The notes under the pieces were generated by a model. That model was not told the DNA's origin and did no database searches. It saw nothing but the letters and a program-made list of their open reading frames with translations. Position numbers and translations under genes: made by a program. A stretch of 25,440 nt of DNA from Legionella genomosp. 1 (lineage in GTDB: Bacteria; Pseudomonadota; Gammaproteobacteria; Legionellales; Legionellaceae): positions 1 to 25,440 of the forward strand of contig CAMBDN010000007.1 of assembly GCA_945865355.1 (NCBI GenBank). Direction: 5' to 3'. This document shows, in pieces, positions 1-7,942 of this stretch; positions within the stretch are counted from its first letter, which is position 1, and each line of letters opens with the position of its first letter.

Positions 1-1
1 C

Positions 2-82
2 GATATGACTGAATTTTGGGAATGGAAAAACGAACAAGTTGCTGATGATATTCAAAACAATGTGGTTGCAATTAATCAGTAA
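2..82 (+). CDS. 3' end of an unidentified reading frame (partial)
   Basis: An open frame enters from the left edge and ends at TAA 80-82, giving 26 residues that end in NNVVAINQ. It is rich in Asp, Glu, Asn and Gln (it contains EFWEWKNEQVADD), which looks like a soluble acidic tail rather than a membrane segment. I do not recognise the family. The start lies outside the window, so whether it is a real gene or a chance open frame cannot be settled here. It is followed by about 430 bp without a credible gene. Confidence 0.4.
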   Translation, partial: DMTEFWEWKNEQVADDIQNNVVAINQ

Positions 83-247
83 AAATTAGGTGGTGAGGAA
101 AAATATGGATCTTTACAGCAACTTTAGGACTTGATCTAAAAATAAAGTCAAGGAACAGGAAAAGTACAGAGCAAGATCACCAAAAATCATTTACTGTACA
201 ACTACGTCATTATTAACACAGCGAGGAGTCTCCAGCAGCTGGAAGGA

Positions 248-487
248 GATACCCTAAGTGCTCCCTACAAAACTTGAACAGGCCATTCGTGTTTGATATT
301 TGATCTAAGTGCATTGTTCATGCCGTCAAGATTCTCTGAGGCCGCTGGGTTACTTCGTCGCTACGCTCCTCGTAATGACTAAATTATTCTTGTTGTGGCT
401 GTTATTTACACAAGAAAATAGCTGTTCAAATTTTGTGTCTATCACTTAGTCCCAACCCTCTCCCGCGAAAGGCATTCTTAGGGTATC
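248..487. repeat. Inverted repeat GATACCCTAAG flanking repeat debris
   Basis: GATACCCTAAG occurs at 248-258 and its exact reverse complement at 477-487, leaving 218 bp between the arms. One more base outside the arms also matches, and both sides have an AGCTG nearby (about 236-240 and 506-510). This could mark the ends of a small non-coding mobile element about 240 bp long, but no target duplication is obvious and the match is short enough that chance is possible. Confidence 0.3.
346..380 (+). repeat. Fragment of a dispersed bacterial palindromic repeat
   Basis: The segment reads TGGGTTACTTCGTCG followed by CTACGCTCCTCGTAATGAC. It closely resembles the widespread intergenic repeat whose usual form is a TGGATTGCTTCGTCG half joined to a CTCCTCGCAATGACG half, seen in many proteobacterial genomes. 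Several positions differ from that form, so this copy looks decayed. It is outside any credible gene. The family assignment is from memory of the motif; a self-search of the whole genome would show the copy number. Confidence 0.5.
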
Positions 488-514
488 TTTCAGGAGTGGT
501 GGTTCAGCTGTAGG

Positions 515-588
515 ATCGGATAGCCGAATCCAGTCTCCCAAATTCGGCTTCCACACCACCGTACGTACGGATCCGTATACGGCGGTTC
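515..588 (-). ncRNA. Group II intron domains V and VI
   Basis: On the minus strand, domain V begins GAACCGCCGTATACGG and returns as CCGTACGTACGGTGGTGTG (588 to about 552), a hairpin with the conserved base and tip pairing of the catalytic domain. Domain VI is a stem of AGCCGAAT against ATTCGGCT (542-549 and 522-529) with a 12-base loop. An A at 521 lies six bases before the proposed 3' end, a suitable place for the branch-point adenosine. The TGA stop of the reverse transcriptase (587-589) overlaps the first two bases of domain V. Confidence 0.75.
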
Positions 589-1858
589 ATAAAAACTTAA
601 TACCAGTCTTGAATTTACTATAAAGGTTAAGTAATCCTAACCACCCTAGCATCCTAAAGTAGGCATGGTTTAGGGCGAAGTTCATGGCACTCGTCGCCGA
701 GCTATACCATGGACCTCCGCGTCCCCACGCTACTCTGGCTGCTTTCTTGCGATTTACCTGGAAAGAGATTAGTTTATTAAAGCGGGTCTTTGGCTTTTTC
801 CACTGACGCCATTGAATACATCTCAGATGACGTAATATCCATGCCTCTAACTTTTCTAAGTGCAACTTTGCTTCCGCTAATTTAAAATAGACTACCCATC
901 CCTGAACCATCTGATTTAGCTCTGCTATGACCTGTTGCATCTTCATTCCTCTCCATCGCCGCAATGATACGCGAATCTTGTCTTTCAACCGGACTATAGA
1001 TTTTGGCGCTATTCTTAGCTTGGGGTTTTTATATCCATAAAACGAATATCCAAGAAAAGTATGTTTATTGCTACGTATTACTTCACTTTTCTCTTTATTT
1101 ATAGGAAGTTTTAATCTCTTCCACAGATAGTGTTCAATGGACTCCATCACACGTTTTCCGGCTCGCTCTGACTTAAGATATACATTAAAATCATCAGCGA
1201 AACGGCAGTGTCGATGTCCCCGTCGCTCCAGTTCCTTATCTAGGTCGTCAAGCATAATATTGCTTAATAAAGGCGATAATGGGGCTCCTTGAACCTTACC
1301 TTCTGTGCGTTGTTGAACAATTCCATTGTCCATAATGCCTGCTTGAAGATACTGTCTAATAAGCTTAAGCACCAATTTATCTTCGATTTTCCGTGCCAAC
1401 CGCGCCATAAGTATGTCGTGGTTTACTCGGTCAAAGAATTTTTCCAAATCGATGTTAACAACCCATGTATGCCCTGATGCAATATGTTCTCCAGCCCGTT
1501 TAAGCGCATCGTGCGCGCTTCTCTTCGGTCTGAATCCAAAGCTAGCCTCGGAAAAACCCTCATCAAAAATGGGGCTGAGAATTTGATTTAATACTTGCAG
1601 GATAAGTCGATCAATGACACAAGGAATACCTAATATTCTTTTACCTCCTCCAGGTTTAGGTATCTCTACCTTTTTCACTGGATGGGGTCGGTAAATTCCT
1701 TCCCTAATTTTACTACTTATCGATAGCCAGTTTTCCTGGCAGAAAGCCCATAGCTCATCGACGGTGATACCATCAATACCCGGTGCTCCTTTATTGCTGA
1801 CCACTTTTTTGTGGGCTAGCAATAAATTTTCCCGTGATAGAACTCTAGCCATCAACAT
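587..1858 (-). CDS. ltrA: Group II intron reverse transcriptase/maturase
   Basis: This is the intron-encoded protein, 423 aa, which helps the intron fold and splice and copies it into DNA at new sites. Reverse transcriptase motifs run in order: KGAPGIDG near residue 23, the first catalytic Asp in NIDLEKFFD (D137), GAPLSPLLSN (191-200) and the active-site pair in RFADDF (D222, D223), where Phe replaces the common Tyr of YADD. A maturase (X/thumb) region follows, with GWVVYF near residue 317 and a Trp/Arg-rich stretch near 345-365. The chain ends soon after GRGGPWY and has no HNH endonuclease domain, as in class C-type proteins. GGAG lies 11 bases before the ATG. The frame is intact, so the intron may still be active. 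Confidence 0.9.
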   Translation of the reverse strand: MLMARVLSRENLLLAHKKVVSNKGAPGIDGITVDELWAFCQENWLSISSKIREGIYRPHPVKKVEIPKPGGGKRILGIPCVIDRLILQVLNQILSPIFDEGFSEASFGFRPKRSAHDALKRAGEHIASGHTWVVNIDLEKFFDRVNHDILMARLARKIEDKLVLKLIRQYLQAGIMDNGIVQQRTEGKVQGAPLSPLLSNIMLDDLDKELERRGHRHCRFADDFNVYLKSERAGKRVMESIEHYLWKRLKLPINKEKSEVIRSNKHTFLGYSFYGYKNPKLRIAPKSIVRLKDKIRVSLRRWRGMKMQQVIAELNQMVQGWVVYFKLAEAKLHLEKLEAWILRHLRCIQWRQWKKPKTRFNKLISFQVNRKKAARVAWGRGGPWYSSATSAMNFALNHAYFRMLGWLGLLNLYSKFKTGIKFL

Positions 1859-2587
1859 TTTACCGATTTCTCCACTGATACAACCAGTATTCTCATCCCA
1901 TGCCGAATATGTTTGGTACCCATTATTAAGTCATTATTGGTTCCGCCAACTCTGCTCAACAATGTCCAGAATTTATCTTTCTGGTGGCTGTACCTCCATC
2001 ACATTACGAAAGGGATGTACCAGTTTGATTCTTATGTTCACCCCTTCACCTTGTACAGTTACTATGGGTTCTACTGACTTCTGTTTATTCGTCGAGCAAT
2101 CTTGCGATTTTTCTAGCCCTTATTAGGTTAAATAAACAGATCTCCCGGGGTAATGCGCGTGACCTTCACCTCATATACCTGACACATCTACGATTTGTCG
2201 TCCGAATGGTGTTTGGGCTTTGAATACCAACGCCTTCTCGCCCACGATTTCGTCGCCTTTTATGTGTTTCGTGTACCTCAGGCCAAGGTTTTGCTTCCAG
2301 CTTCCTCTCCACCTTACCTCACGATAACGCAGTTGCTTTCAGCTAGGGGTTCCTCACCATTTAGGCCCCCAGAGGACTTTCACCTCCAAGTCAATTCCCA
2401 GTTCGCTTTCGCTTGCTGGTTGCCAGCGCCATGGCGCACAGTTATCTTTAGTTCGCATCTTTCTTCGCTTCTAATACTCTGATGCCAGCTTATTAGACCA
2501 GGAGAATTTCTTGGTACGGAATCCCCACTTCCGTTTCATTTGATAACTTGTGCGCCGGTTTGGCGCTGCGCGCCATGCCCGGCGCAC

Positions 2588-2626
2588 GTTGCGGTAGGGA
2601 CAGAAGTTACCTCCTGCCCCCCGCAC
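2588..2626 (-). terminator. Stem-loop immediately upstream of the intron
   Basis: On the minus strand, GTGCGG-GGGGCAG-GAG pairs with CTT-CTGTCCC-TA-CCGCAAC across a GTAA loop, giving about 16 paired positions with small bulges. It lies about 80-118 bases after the aminotransferase stop and ends exactly where the intron begins (2587). That suggests it was the aminotransferase terminator before the intron entered. No T-run follows on the present 3' side near 514, so its activity as a terminator is not certain. Confidence 0.55.
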
Positions 2627-2704
2627 AAAGCCAAGGAAATCAACCTCGTAGACACTAGACTAGACGCCAAGAGCCAACTTTTCTCTGTGATTTCGCAAAG
2701 AGGA

Positions 2705-4096
2705 TTAGTCAGCAGAAACAAGCTCGGCCATACACTCACTCCAAAGTTGCACAATCCGGTCAATATCGGCATTGCTAGCCATTGGTGGTACCAACATCAT
2801 GTTGTGAAATGGGGTGATCAAGACGCCACGATTGGACAGATATAAGTGCATGTAATACATCAGTTCCCAGTCAAAATGCGCCTTGGCTTCGGAGCCGTTT
2901 GTTGGTGGATTCGGCATAAATTGCATCTCGCAGCGCGCGCCAGAGCGTGTGATACTCCAAGGAATGGCGTGGGCTTTTAAAGCTGCTTCAAGGCCGTCAG
3001 AGAGACGATTCTGGCCCGCAATCATGTGTTCAAACGCTGCATCGGTTGCCACCTCTTTCAGGGTAGCTTCCATCGCTCGAATGGCAAAGGCATTCCCCGA
3101 AAGCGTCCCACCGATACCCATTGGATCCGAGACGCTCTTTCGGCCAAAAGTGTTGTTGATTTTATCGGCCATTTCCTTGGTAAATCCGTAAACTGCAACC
3201 GGAATACCCCCAGCAATAGATTTACCAAGGGTAATAAAATCTGGCTTCAAACCATAAGCTGCAGTGTAACCGCCGGGGCCGGTGGAAAAGGTATGGGTTT
3301 CGTCCATGACTAAAAAACTGCCATACCGCGTGCACAGTTCGCGCAACTTTTCGTGGTACCCAGGCGCTGGCAGCACCATGCCGCAGTTGGTCATAACCGG
3401 TTCGGCCAGCACACAAGCGACATCGCCAAATGCCAATTCCCTCTCCAATGCTGCGGGATCGTTAAATTCGACAATACGGGTCAGCAGATCTTTGGCCATG
3501 CCTGGATTTGAATCATAAGCAGTACGCAACTCAAATTTGCTGTCTGCGCCAATATGTGGCAGTGATTCATCCAGACTTCCGTGATAGCACTCATTCATAA
3601 CCAGTATTTTCGGCCGTTTTGTCAGTGTGCGACAGGTTCTGATCACGTAGCGGTTGGCTTCGGTGGCCGTCATCGCACATTGCCAGAACGGCAAACCAAA
3701 GCGGCGACTCAATTCGGTGCCAATCGATAGCGCACGTTCCGTTGGGAGCATCGTAGTAATACCATTGAAAACCTGTTCTGCAACGGCTTTTGCCGTCGGT
3801 TCCGGCGAATGGCCAAACATTGCACCGGTGTCTCCAAGACAAAAATCAATGTAATTATTATTATCGATATCAGTCACTCGATTACCGGAAGCATTTTTTA
3901 CATAAATCGGATGGGTGGTTCCCCAGTCTCCCATCCACGGCATGGGAACCCCGTTCAGTAGCATTTCTTGCGCATGGGCAAATGTTGCTTTAGAATTTGG
4001 CGTTCGCTGCTGGAAAAGATCGTGTTCACGAGTTTTTAGTGCATCGAGTTTTTCATCGGAAACAACACGGTGTTGCGATTTCATATCTGTAATCAT
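2705..4096 (-). CDS. PLP-dependent class III aminotransferase
   Basis: The protein is 463 aa and belongs to the fold-type I, class III aminotransferases (the glutamate-1-semialdehyde aminomutase / omega-transaminase group), which move amino groups using pyridoxal phosphate. Visible features are YHGSLDE (171-177), the cofactor-contacting Asp in LVMDETHTF (D265) and the Schiff-base lysine in TLGKSIAGGIP (K292). The usual hemL sequence around DEV is replaced by DETHT, so this is probably not the haem-pathway enzyme but a relative acting on another amino acid; the substrate cannot be read from the sequence. GGGGGAAG lies 8 bases before the ATG chosen; a second in-frame Met is at residue 5. Sampled 60-base lines (3001, 3361, 3481, 3661) range from 43 to 63% GC, above lines sampled in recG and ctpA, hinting at transfer. 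Confidence 0.85.
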   Translation of the reverse strand: MITDMKSQHRVVSDEKLDALKTREHDLFQQRTPNSKATFAHAQEMLLNGVPMPWMGDWGTTHPIYVKNASGNRVTDIDNNNYIDFCLGDTGAMFGHSPEPTAKAVAEQVFNGITTMLPTERALSIGTELSRRFGLPFWQCAMTATEANRYVIRTCRTLTKRPKILVMNECYHGSLDESLPHIGADSKFELRTAYDSNPGMAKDLLTRIVEFNDPAALERELAFGDVACVLAEPVMTNCGMVLPAPGYHEKLRELCTRYGSFLVMDETHTFSTGPGGYTAAYGLKPDFITLGKSIAGGIPVAVYGFTKEMADKINNTFGRKSVSDPMGIGGTLSGNAFAIRAMEATLKEVATDAAFEHMIAGQNRLSDGLEAALKAHAIPWSITRSGARCEMQFMPNPPTNGSEAKAHFDWELMYYMHLYLSNRGVLITPFHNMMLVPPMASNADIDRIVQLWSECMAELVSAD

Positions 4097-4348
4097 TATT
4101 GATCTTCCCCCACTTTAACGCACACTATTGCTAAAATTGTAGCTCTTATTTTCAAATTTATCAGGTCTAAGATACCCAAGATATGGATTTTTCCTTTTTT
4201 TGTTGTAACACGAGTTTAGCCAATTATGTCTATTCTGCGCATCTGTAAGTAGGTAACTTCCCTAAGATAAGACGTGCTAAATGATTCATTTTTTGTTCTA
4301 CTTATTAGGGTGTAAAGAACATCTAAATCGAGGAACCATTAGCTATCA
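4097..4348. other. Intergenic gap, aminotransferase upstream region
   Basis: This 252 bp AT-rich gap lies between two minus-strand genes. It should carry the aminotransferase promoter, but I found no pair of boxes good enough to name. No RNA gene, terminator with a T-run or small gene is apparent. Confidence 0.4.
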
Positions 4349-5395
4349 CTATTCATAAGCTTTTTTAATATAACCATCTTGCGACAACAAAATGGCAATA
4401 GGCCGAGTCGACTCAAAATGAGCGAATACAATCAACATCATAACCGTAATCGGAACCGCAAGGAACATACCTAAAACACCCCAAATTGCACCCCATAATG
4501 CCAAAGCAAATAAAATCACCAAAGGACTTAAGTTCAAGGACTTGCTCAAATAGCGAGGCTCAAGAAGATTACCTACTATAAATTGCACCAACACAATCCC
4601 CGAGGTGACCACTGCAAATGGAAACCAATTCTGAAATTGAATTAACGCGAGTAATGCTGGAAATGCGGTCGCCACAATGGCCCCAAGGTTCGGTATAAAA
4701 TTGAGGAAAAATATCAACAGAGCCCAAAACTCAGCAAAATCTAAATTCACTGACTTCATGATCACCCAACTGGCAGTAGCTGTGGTTAAACTTAACAGCG
4801 TTTTTAATCCAAGGTATGTTTGTGTGTCTTTAAGGATATGAATAATAATGCTGTCTGCCACCTGGCGATGCCCAGCCTGCGGAAAAAGCGCATTCATTTT
4901 TTGTTTGAAAAAATGCTGTTCAACAAACAAGAAAACCACATATAACGCAATCAATACCGCTGAACTGGTTAATGTAGTAAATACCCCATAAATATTAACC
5001 AAAATTTTCTGAACACTCAGATTCTTTAAAAACCCATCAAAACCTGCCAATACTTTGATGCGATAATGCTGATCAACGTTATTAAAGAGATGCATCAAAT
5101 TCTCTTGATAGCGCGAGGACGCAGCGATAACATCAAGAACATTATTCGTAATGATGTCGACTAGCACTTTTACCATACCAACAACCACTAAAAGCGATAA
5201 AATCTTACAGAACCAATCCGGAAGTCGTGCTCCAACCCCAGGAATTTTCTGCATCGCAAAATTGATGGTGTTTAATAAATTCCATATGATCAGCGCGATA
5301 ATGATGGGGATCAACAAGCTCCGTCCGGCCATTAACAGATCGCCAATGATCCATACCAAAATTAAACCAGCGGCATAGTTGATTGTACGATTCAT
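4349..5395 (-). CDS. AI-2E (PerM/TqsA) family inner-membrane transporter
   Basis: The protein is 348 aa with the hydrophobic plan of the AI-2E family: two N-terminal membrane segments (about residues 5-50), a third near 65-90, a polar middle section (about 95-145) and then several C-terminal segments including LLIFFLNFIPNLGAIVATAF and GAIWGVLGMFLAVPITVMML. The FIPNLGAI and GxLGMFLAVPI patterns are typical. Family members include TqsA (autoinducer-2 export), PerM and Na+/H+-type exchangers, so the substrate is open. The gene diverges from recG across 45 bp, so both promoters must share that short gap or overlap the coding ends. Confidence 0.85.
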   Translation of the reverse strand: MNRTINYAAGLILVWIIGDLLMAGRSLLIPIIIALIIWNLLNTINFAMQKIPGVGARLPDWFCKILSLLVVVGMVKVLVDIITNNVLDVIAASSRYQENLMHLFNNVDQHYRIKVLAGFDGFLKNLSVQKILVNIYGVFTTLTSSAVLIALYVVFLFVEQHFFKQKMNALFPQAGHRQVADSIIIHILKDTQTYLGLKTLLSLTTATASWVIMKSVNLDFAEFWALLIFFLNFIPNLGAIVATAFPALLALIQFQNWFPFAVVTSGIVLVQFIVGNLLEPRYLSKSLNLSPLVILFALALWGAIWGVLGMFLAVPITVMMLIVFAHFESTRPIAILLSQDGYIKKAYE

Positions 5396-5440
5396 ATCTG
5401 TTTCCTGTTATGATTATTTTTTTTTAAAATTAATCATACC

Positions 5441-7513
5441 GTGCTCACTCTCTCTTGTGAAACTTTACCTGGCGTTGGCCCTACAATTGCAGCAAAACTT
5501 GCTAAGTGCGGTATTCGCACCGTGCAAGATTTGTTATTCCATTTACCATTTCGCTATCAAGACCGAACGCGAATCACCCCCATTCAGGATCTTCGACCCA
5601 ATGATTGGTGCGTTATTGCCGGCAATGTTTGTAAAACAGAAATCAAATACGGCAAACGCATGATGCTTTATTGCTATGTGGAAGACAAAACGGGCTTATT
5701 GAAATTACGTTTTTTTCATTTTAATAAACAACAAGTTAAATTACTGAATGAAAGCTCGAAGATACGCGCTTTTGGCGAAGTACGTGAATTTGCCAATCAT
5801 GTTGAAATGATCCACCCTGAATATCAATTACTTGATACAGACCAGGAGTTTCATGTAGAAGAAACGCTGACCCCAATCTATCCGACAACACTGGGATTGA
5901 GCCAAACACGTTTACGGCAACTCATAAAAACCGTGCTAGTCACGCACCAAGTTGAATTAGATGATTTAGAGTGGATGAGTCATCAACAATTGCAGGAACA
6001 CTATTTTCTACCACTATCAACTGCAATTGAACAATTGCACAACCCTCCTCCCGACACCACAATCAAGGCATTAGAAGAAGGCTCTCATCCCGCCTTAAAA
6101 CGCCTGGTTTTTGATGAGTTGTTAGCACAACGCTTAAGTATGCAATTTGCAAGGCAACAACGTTCGAATTTAACAGCGCCCTCTTTAGCTAGCCCCAACG
6201 GTATAGTTGATCAACTTTTATCAATATTACCCTTCGCATTAACTGCTGCACAACAACGCGTTTTTGCAGAAATTAAACTGGATTTGAACCAACAAAAACC
6301 AATGTTACGTTTAGTCCAAGGAGACGTAGGCTCTGGAAAGACCGTGATTGCAGCCCTAGCTGCTCTACAAGCTATTACTAATGGTTACCAAGTGGCGTTG
6401 ATGGCGCCAACAGACATCCTCAGTGAGCAGCATGCTGGAACGATTAGTAACTGGTTCACACCCCTTGGAATAAAGATTCATCGACTCAGCGGCAAAATGA
6501 AGTCGAGTGCACGCAAAGAAACACTCACCGCCCTCGCAAACAATCAATGTCAATTGATCGTAGGTACGCACGCGCTCTTTCAAGAGGGCGTAAAATTTGC
6601 GCGCTTAGGCTTGGTTATTATTGACGAGCAACATCGGTTTGGCGTTGAACAACGATTGTTACTTCAACAGAAGGGGCAACAAAAGGAGTCCACCCCACAC
6701 CAGCTACTGATGACTGCAACCCCCATCCCACGAACATTAGCGATGACTCAATTTGCCCATCTTGATTTATCAGTGATCGATGAGCTTCCCCCTGGACGCA
6801 CACCTATAGTGACTGCCATCCTCAATCAAGATAAACGCCAGCCCATTATCAAGCGCTTGCAAGCCGCCATCGCAAATGATCGCCAAGCTTATTGGGTATG
6901 TACCTTAATTGATGAATCAGAAAAATTACAATGCATTGCAGCCACTGCAACCGCTCAGAATTTACAAGCGCAATTACAGCACGTTCGGGTGGGACTGGTG
7001 CATGGGCGGATGAAAGCCAATGAAAAAGAGGACACCATGGCTGCATTTAAACGAGGTGACATTGATTTGTTGGTTGCCACAACAGTCATTGAAGTCGGGG
7101 TGGATGTCGCGAAAGCCAGTCTTATGATCATTGAAAATGCAGAGCGCCTTGGATTATCACAATTACATCAATTGCGTGGTCGAATTGGTCGTGGCAGCAT
7201 CCAATCCCACTGCTTATTACTTTACCAATCACCCCTCTCGTTATTAGGAGCGGAGCGTTTACGAGTCATGCGCGCCACATGTGATGGCTTTATTATTGCT
7301 GAAAAAGACTTGCAACTACGTGGTTCTGGAGAGTTTTTAGGAACCCGCCAAACCGGCTATCGACAATATAAAATTGCCAATTTGCAACGGGATCAGGGTT
7401 TACTGGCATCCGTGGAAAAAATCGCGGACCAAATACTACTCGAGGAACCTATCATTGCACGCACCATCGCCAATCGTTGGTTGGGAGAGTTTGAGCAATT
7501 TTTACAGGGGTAA
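5441..7513 (+). CDS. recG: ATP-dependent DNA helicase RecG
   Basis: This is a 690 aa superfamily 2 helicase that remodels stalled replication forks and branches Holliday junctions. The N-terminal wedge/OB region carries LPGVGPTIAAKL (9-20) and LLFHLPFRYQDRT (31-43). Walker A is GDVGSGKT (K300), the DEQH box is at 395-398 and TATPIPRTLAM follows. The C-terminal helicase motifs VATTVIEVGVDV and QLHQLRGRIGRG are present, as is the late LRGSGEFLGTRQ segment typical of RecG. The start is GTG at 5441. It puts LPGVG where the family has it, although no clear ribosome-binding sequence precedes it. Length is close to the usual 690-odd residues. Nothing essential is missing. Confidence 0.96.
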   Translation: MLTLSCETLPGVGPTIAAKLAKCGIRTVQDLLFHLPFRYQDRTRITPIQDLRPNDWCVIAGNVCKTEIKYGKRMMLYCYVEDKTGLLKLRFFHFNKQQVKLLNESSKIRAFGEVREFANHVEMIHPEYQLLDTDQEFHVEETLTPIYPTTLGLSQTRLRQLIKTVLVTHQVELDDLEWMSHQQLQEHYFLPLSTAIEQLHNPPPDTTIKALEEGSHPALKRLVFDELLAQRLSMQFARQQRSNLTAPSLASPNGIVDQLLSILPFALTAAQQRVFAEIKLDLNQQKPMLRLVQGDVGSGKTVIAALAALQAITNGYQVALMAPTDILSEQHAGTISNWFTPLGIKIHRLSGKMKSSARKETLTALANNQCQLIVGTHALFQEGVKFARLGLVIIDEQHRFGVEQRLLLQQKGQQKESTPHQLLMTATPIPRTLAMTQFAHLDLSVIDELPPGRTPIVTAILNQDKRQPIIKRLQAAIANDRQAYWVCTLIDESEKLQCIAATATAQNLQAQLQHVRVGLVHGRMKANEKEDTMAAFKRGDIDLLVATTVIEVGVDVAKASLMIIENAERLGLSQLHQLRGRIGRGSIQSHCLLLYQSPLSLLGAERLRVMRATCDGFIIAEKDLQLRGSGEFLGTRQTGYRQYKIANLQRDQGLLASVEKIADQILLEEPIIARTIANRWLGEFEQFLQG

Positions 7514-7618
7514 GGACTAAAAAAATTACCGTTAAAAGACTATCTGTCAATACTGTATTTTCATTTTTTCTTTGGTAATATGTACAAGAAATTCTAATTT
7601 CCCTTCTTCATTCCATAC

Positions 7619-7627
7619 TGTGCATAA
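7619..7627 (-). promoter_or_regulatory. DnaA box (TTATGCACA)
   Basis: The plus strand reads TGTGCATAA, which is TTATGCACA on the minus strand and an exact match to TTATNCACA. It lies 106 bp before the inverted pair in the same AT-rich gap. Confidence 0.5.
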
Positions 7628-7733
7628 CTATTCATCTTCTCAGTACATTAATATTCTCAATAATTCAATAGCATTTCTAACAACATGAATATTATAGGTT
7701 TTTTTATTTTGGAAGAACATTGTACAATAAAAA

Positions 7734-7756
7734 TTATCCACAAAATCTGTGGATAA
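7734..7756. promoter_or_regulatory. Inverted pair of perfect DnaA boxes
   Basis: TTATCCACA (7734-7742) and TGTGGATAA (7748-7756) face each other across a 5-base spacer and form a perfect 9 bp palindrome. Both match the strict DnaA consensus TTATNCACA. TGTACA lies on both sides (about 7721-7726 and 7763-7768), making the symmetry wider. The pair could bind DnaA, or the palindrome could be a hairpin or an operator for another dimeric regulator. Confidence 0.6.
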
Positions 7757-7942
7757 TCCTGTGTACAGAATATAAAGCTCCTTGAAAATACAACCGATTG
7801 CATCGCTGCCTCAGAACTTACCAATTTTCATCCACCGACCTACTTCAAAAATACTATCACGTCGTCTAAAAAGTACTCCTTGACTATTATTGCCCTTAGG
7901 CGAAAATAGACCTCGACATTCTAAAATTAATAAAGGAAACCC

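Larger units (their letters stand above)
83..514. other. Gene-poor accessory stretch with repeat fragments
   Basis: No credible gene is visible between the partial frame at the left edge and the intron. A good ribosome-binding sequence (GGTGAGG) precedes an ATG at 105, but that frame stops after nine codons (TGA 132-134), so it is at best a broken gene start. The stretch holds an 11 bp inverted repeat (GATACCCTAAG at 248-258 against its complement at 477-487), a fragment of a 'TTCGTCGCTACGCTCCTCGTAATGAC'-type dispersed palindrome (346-380, described separately) and half of a 'CCCTCTCCCGCGAAAG'-type repeat (about 451-471). It looks like a graveyard of small mobile repeats. Confidence 0.5.
515..2587 (-). 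mobile_element. Group II intron with internal reverse transcriptase gene
   Basis: On the minus strand the element starts at 2587 with GTGCGCC followed by GGCATGG, which fits the GUGYG start of group II introns and in detail resembles class C (IIC) 5' ends. Further conserved-looking pieces follow, such as GGAAGC...GGCCTGAGGTACACGAA (about 2265-2310) and CCCCGGGAGATCTG (about 2137-2150). The reverse transcriptase gene lies in the domain IV position. Domain V (551-588) and a domain VI hairpin (515-550) follow. The 3' end is placed at the CCGAT around 515 and is uncertain by a few bases. Total length is about 2.07 kb, so the element looks full length. A stem-loop (2588-2626) directly precedes the 5' end, as expected for IIC introns, which insert after terminator-like hairpins. 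Confidence 0.8.
7514..7942. other. AT-rich 429 bp gap with DnaA boxes
   Basis: No gene is visible between recG and the CDF gene. The gap is strongly AT-rich with runs such as TTTTCATTTTTTC (about 7559) and GGTTTTTTTATTTT (about 7698). It contains three exact matches to the DnaA box TTATNCACA: TTATCCACA at 7734-7742, its inverse TGTGGATAA at 7748-7756 and TGTGCATAA at 7619-7627. AAAGGAAACCC near 7932-7942 is the ribosome-binding site of the downstream gene. The AT-rich runs beside the boxes have the look of a duplex-unwinding or DnaA-responsive region, but function is an inference. Confidence 0.6.

Noticed and set aside
97..216. Forty-codon open frame on the plus strand after the left-edge partial gene
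   Set aside because: It has no start codon in a suitable place, overlaps the better-placed ATG at 105 in another frame, and its product matches nothing I recognise; likely chance or a decayed remnant.
1859..2536. Several plus- and minus-strand open frames of 80-120 codons upstream of the reverse transcriptase
   Set aside because: They lie inside the structured 5' domains of the group II intron, which is non-coding RNA, and show no family features.
2550..2587. Perfect 9 bp inverted repeat GTGCGCCGG / CCGGCGCAC
   Set aside because: It looked like a terminator or transposon end, but it begins exactly at the GUGCG intron start, so it is best explained as the first helix of intron domain I.
7527..7580. 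ATTACC...GGTAAT pair after recG as a terminator
   Set aside because: The arms are only six bases and about 40 bases apart, with no GC-rich stem or directly following T-run.
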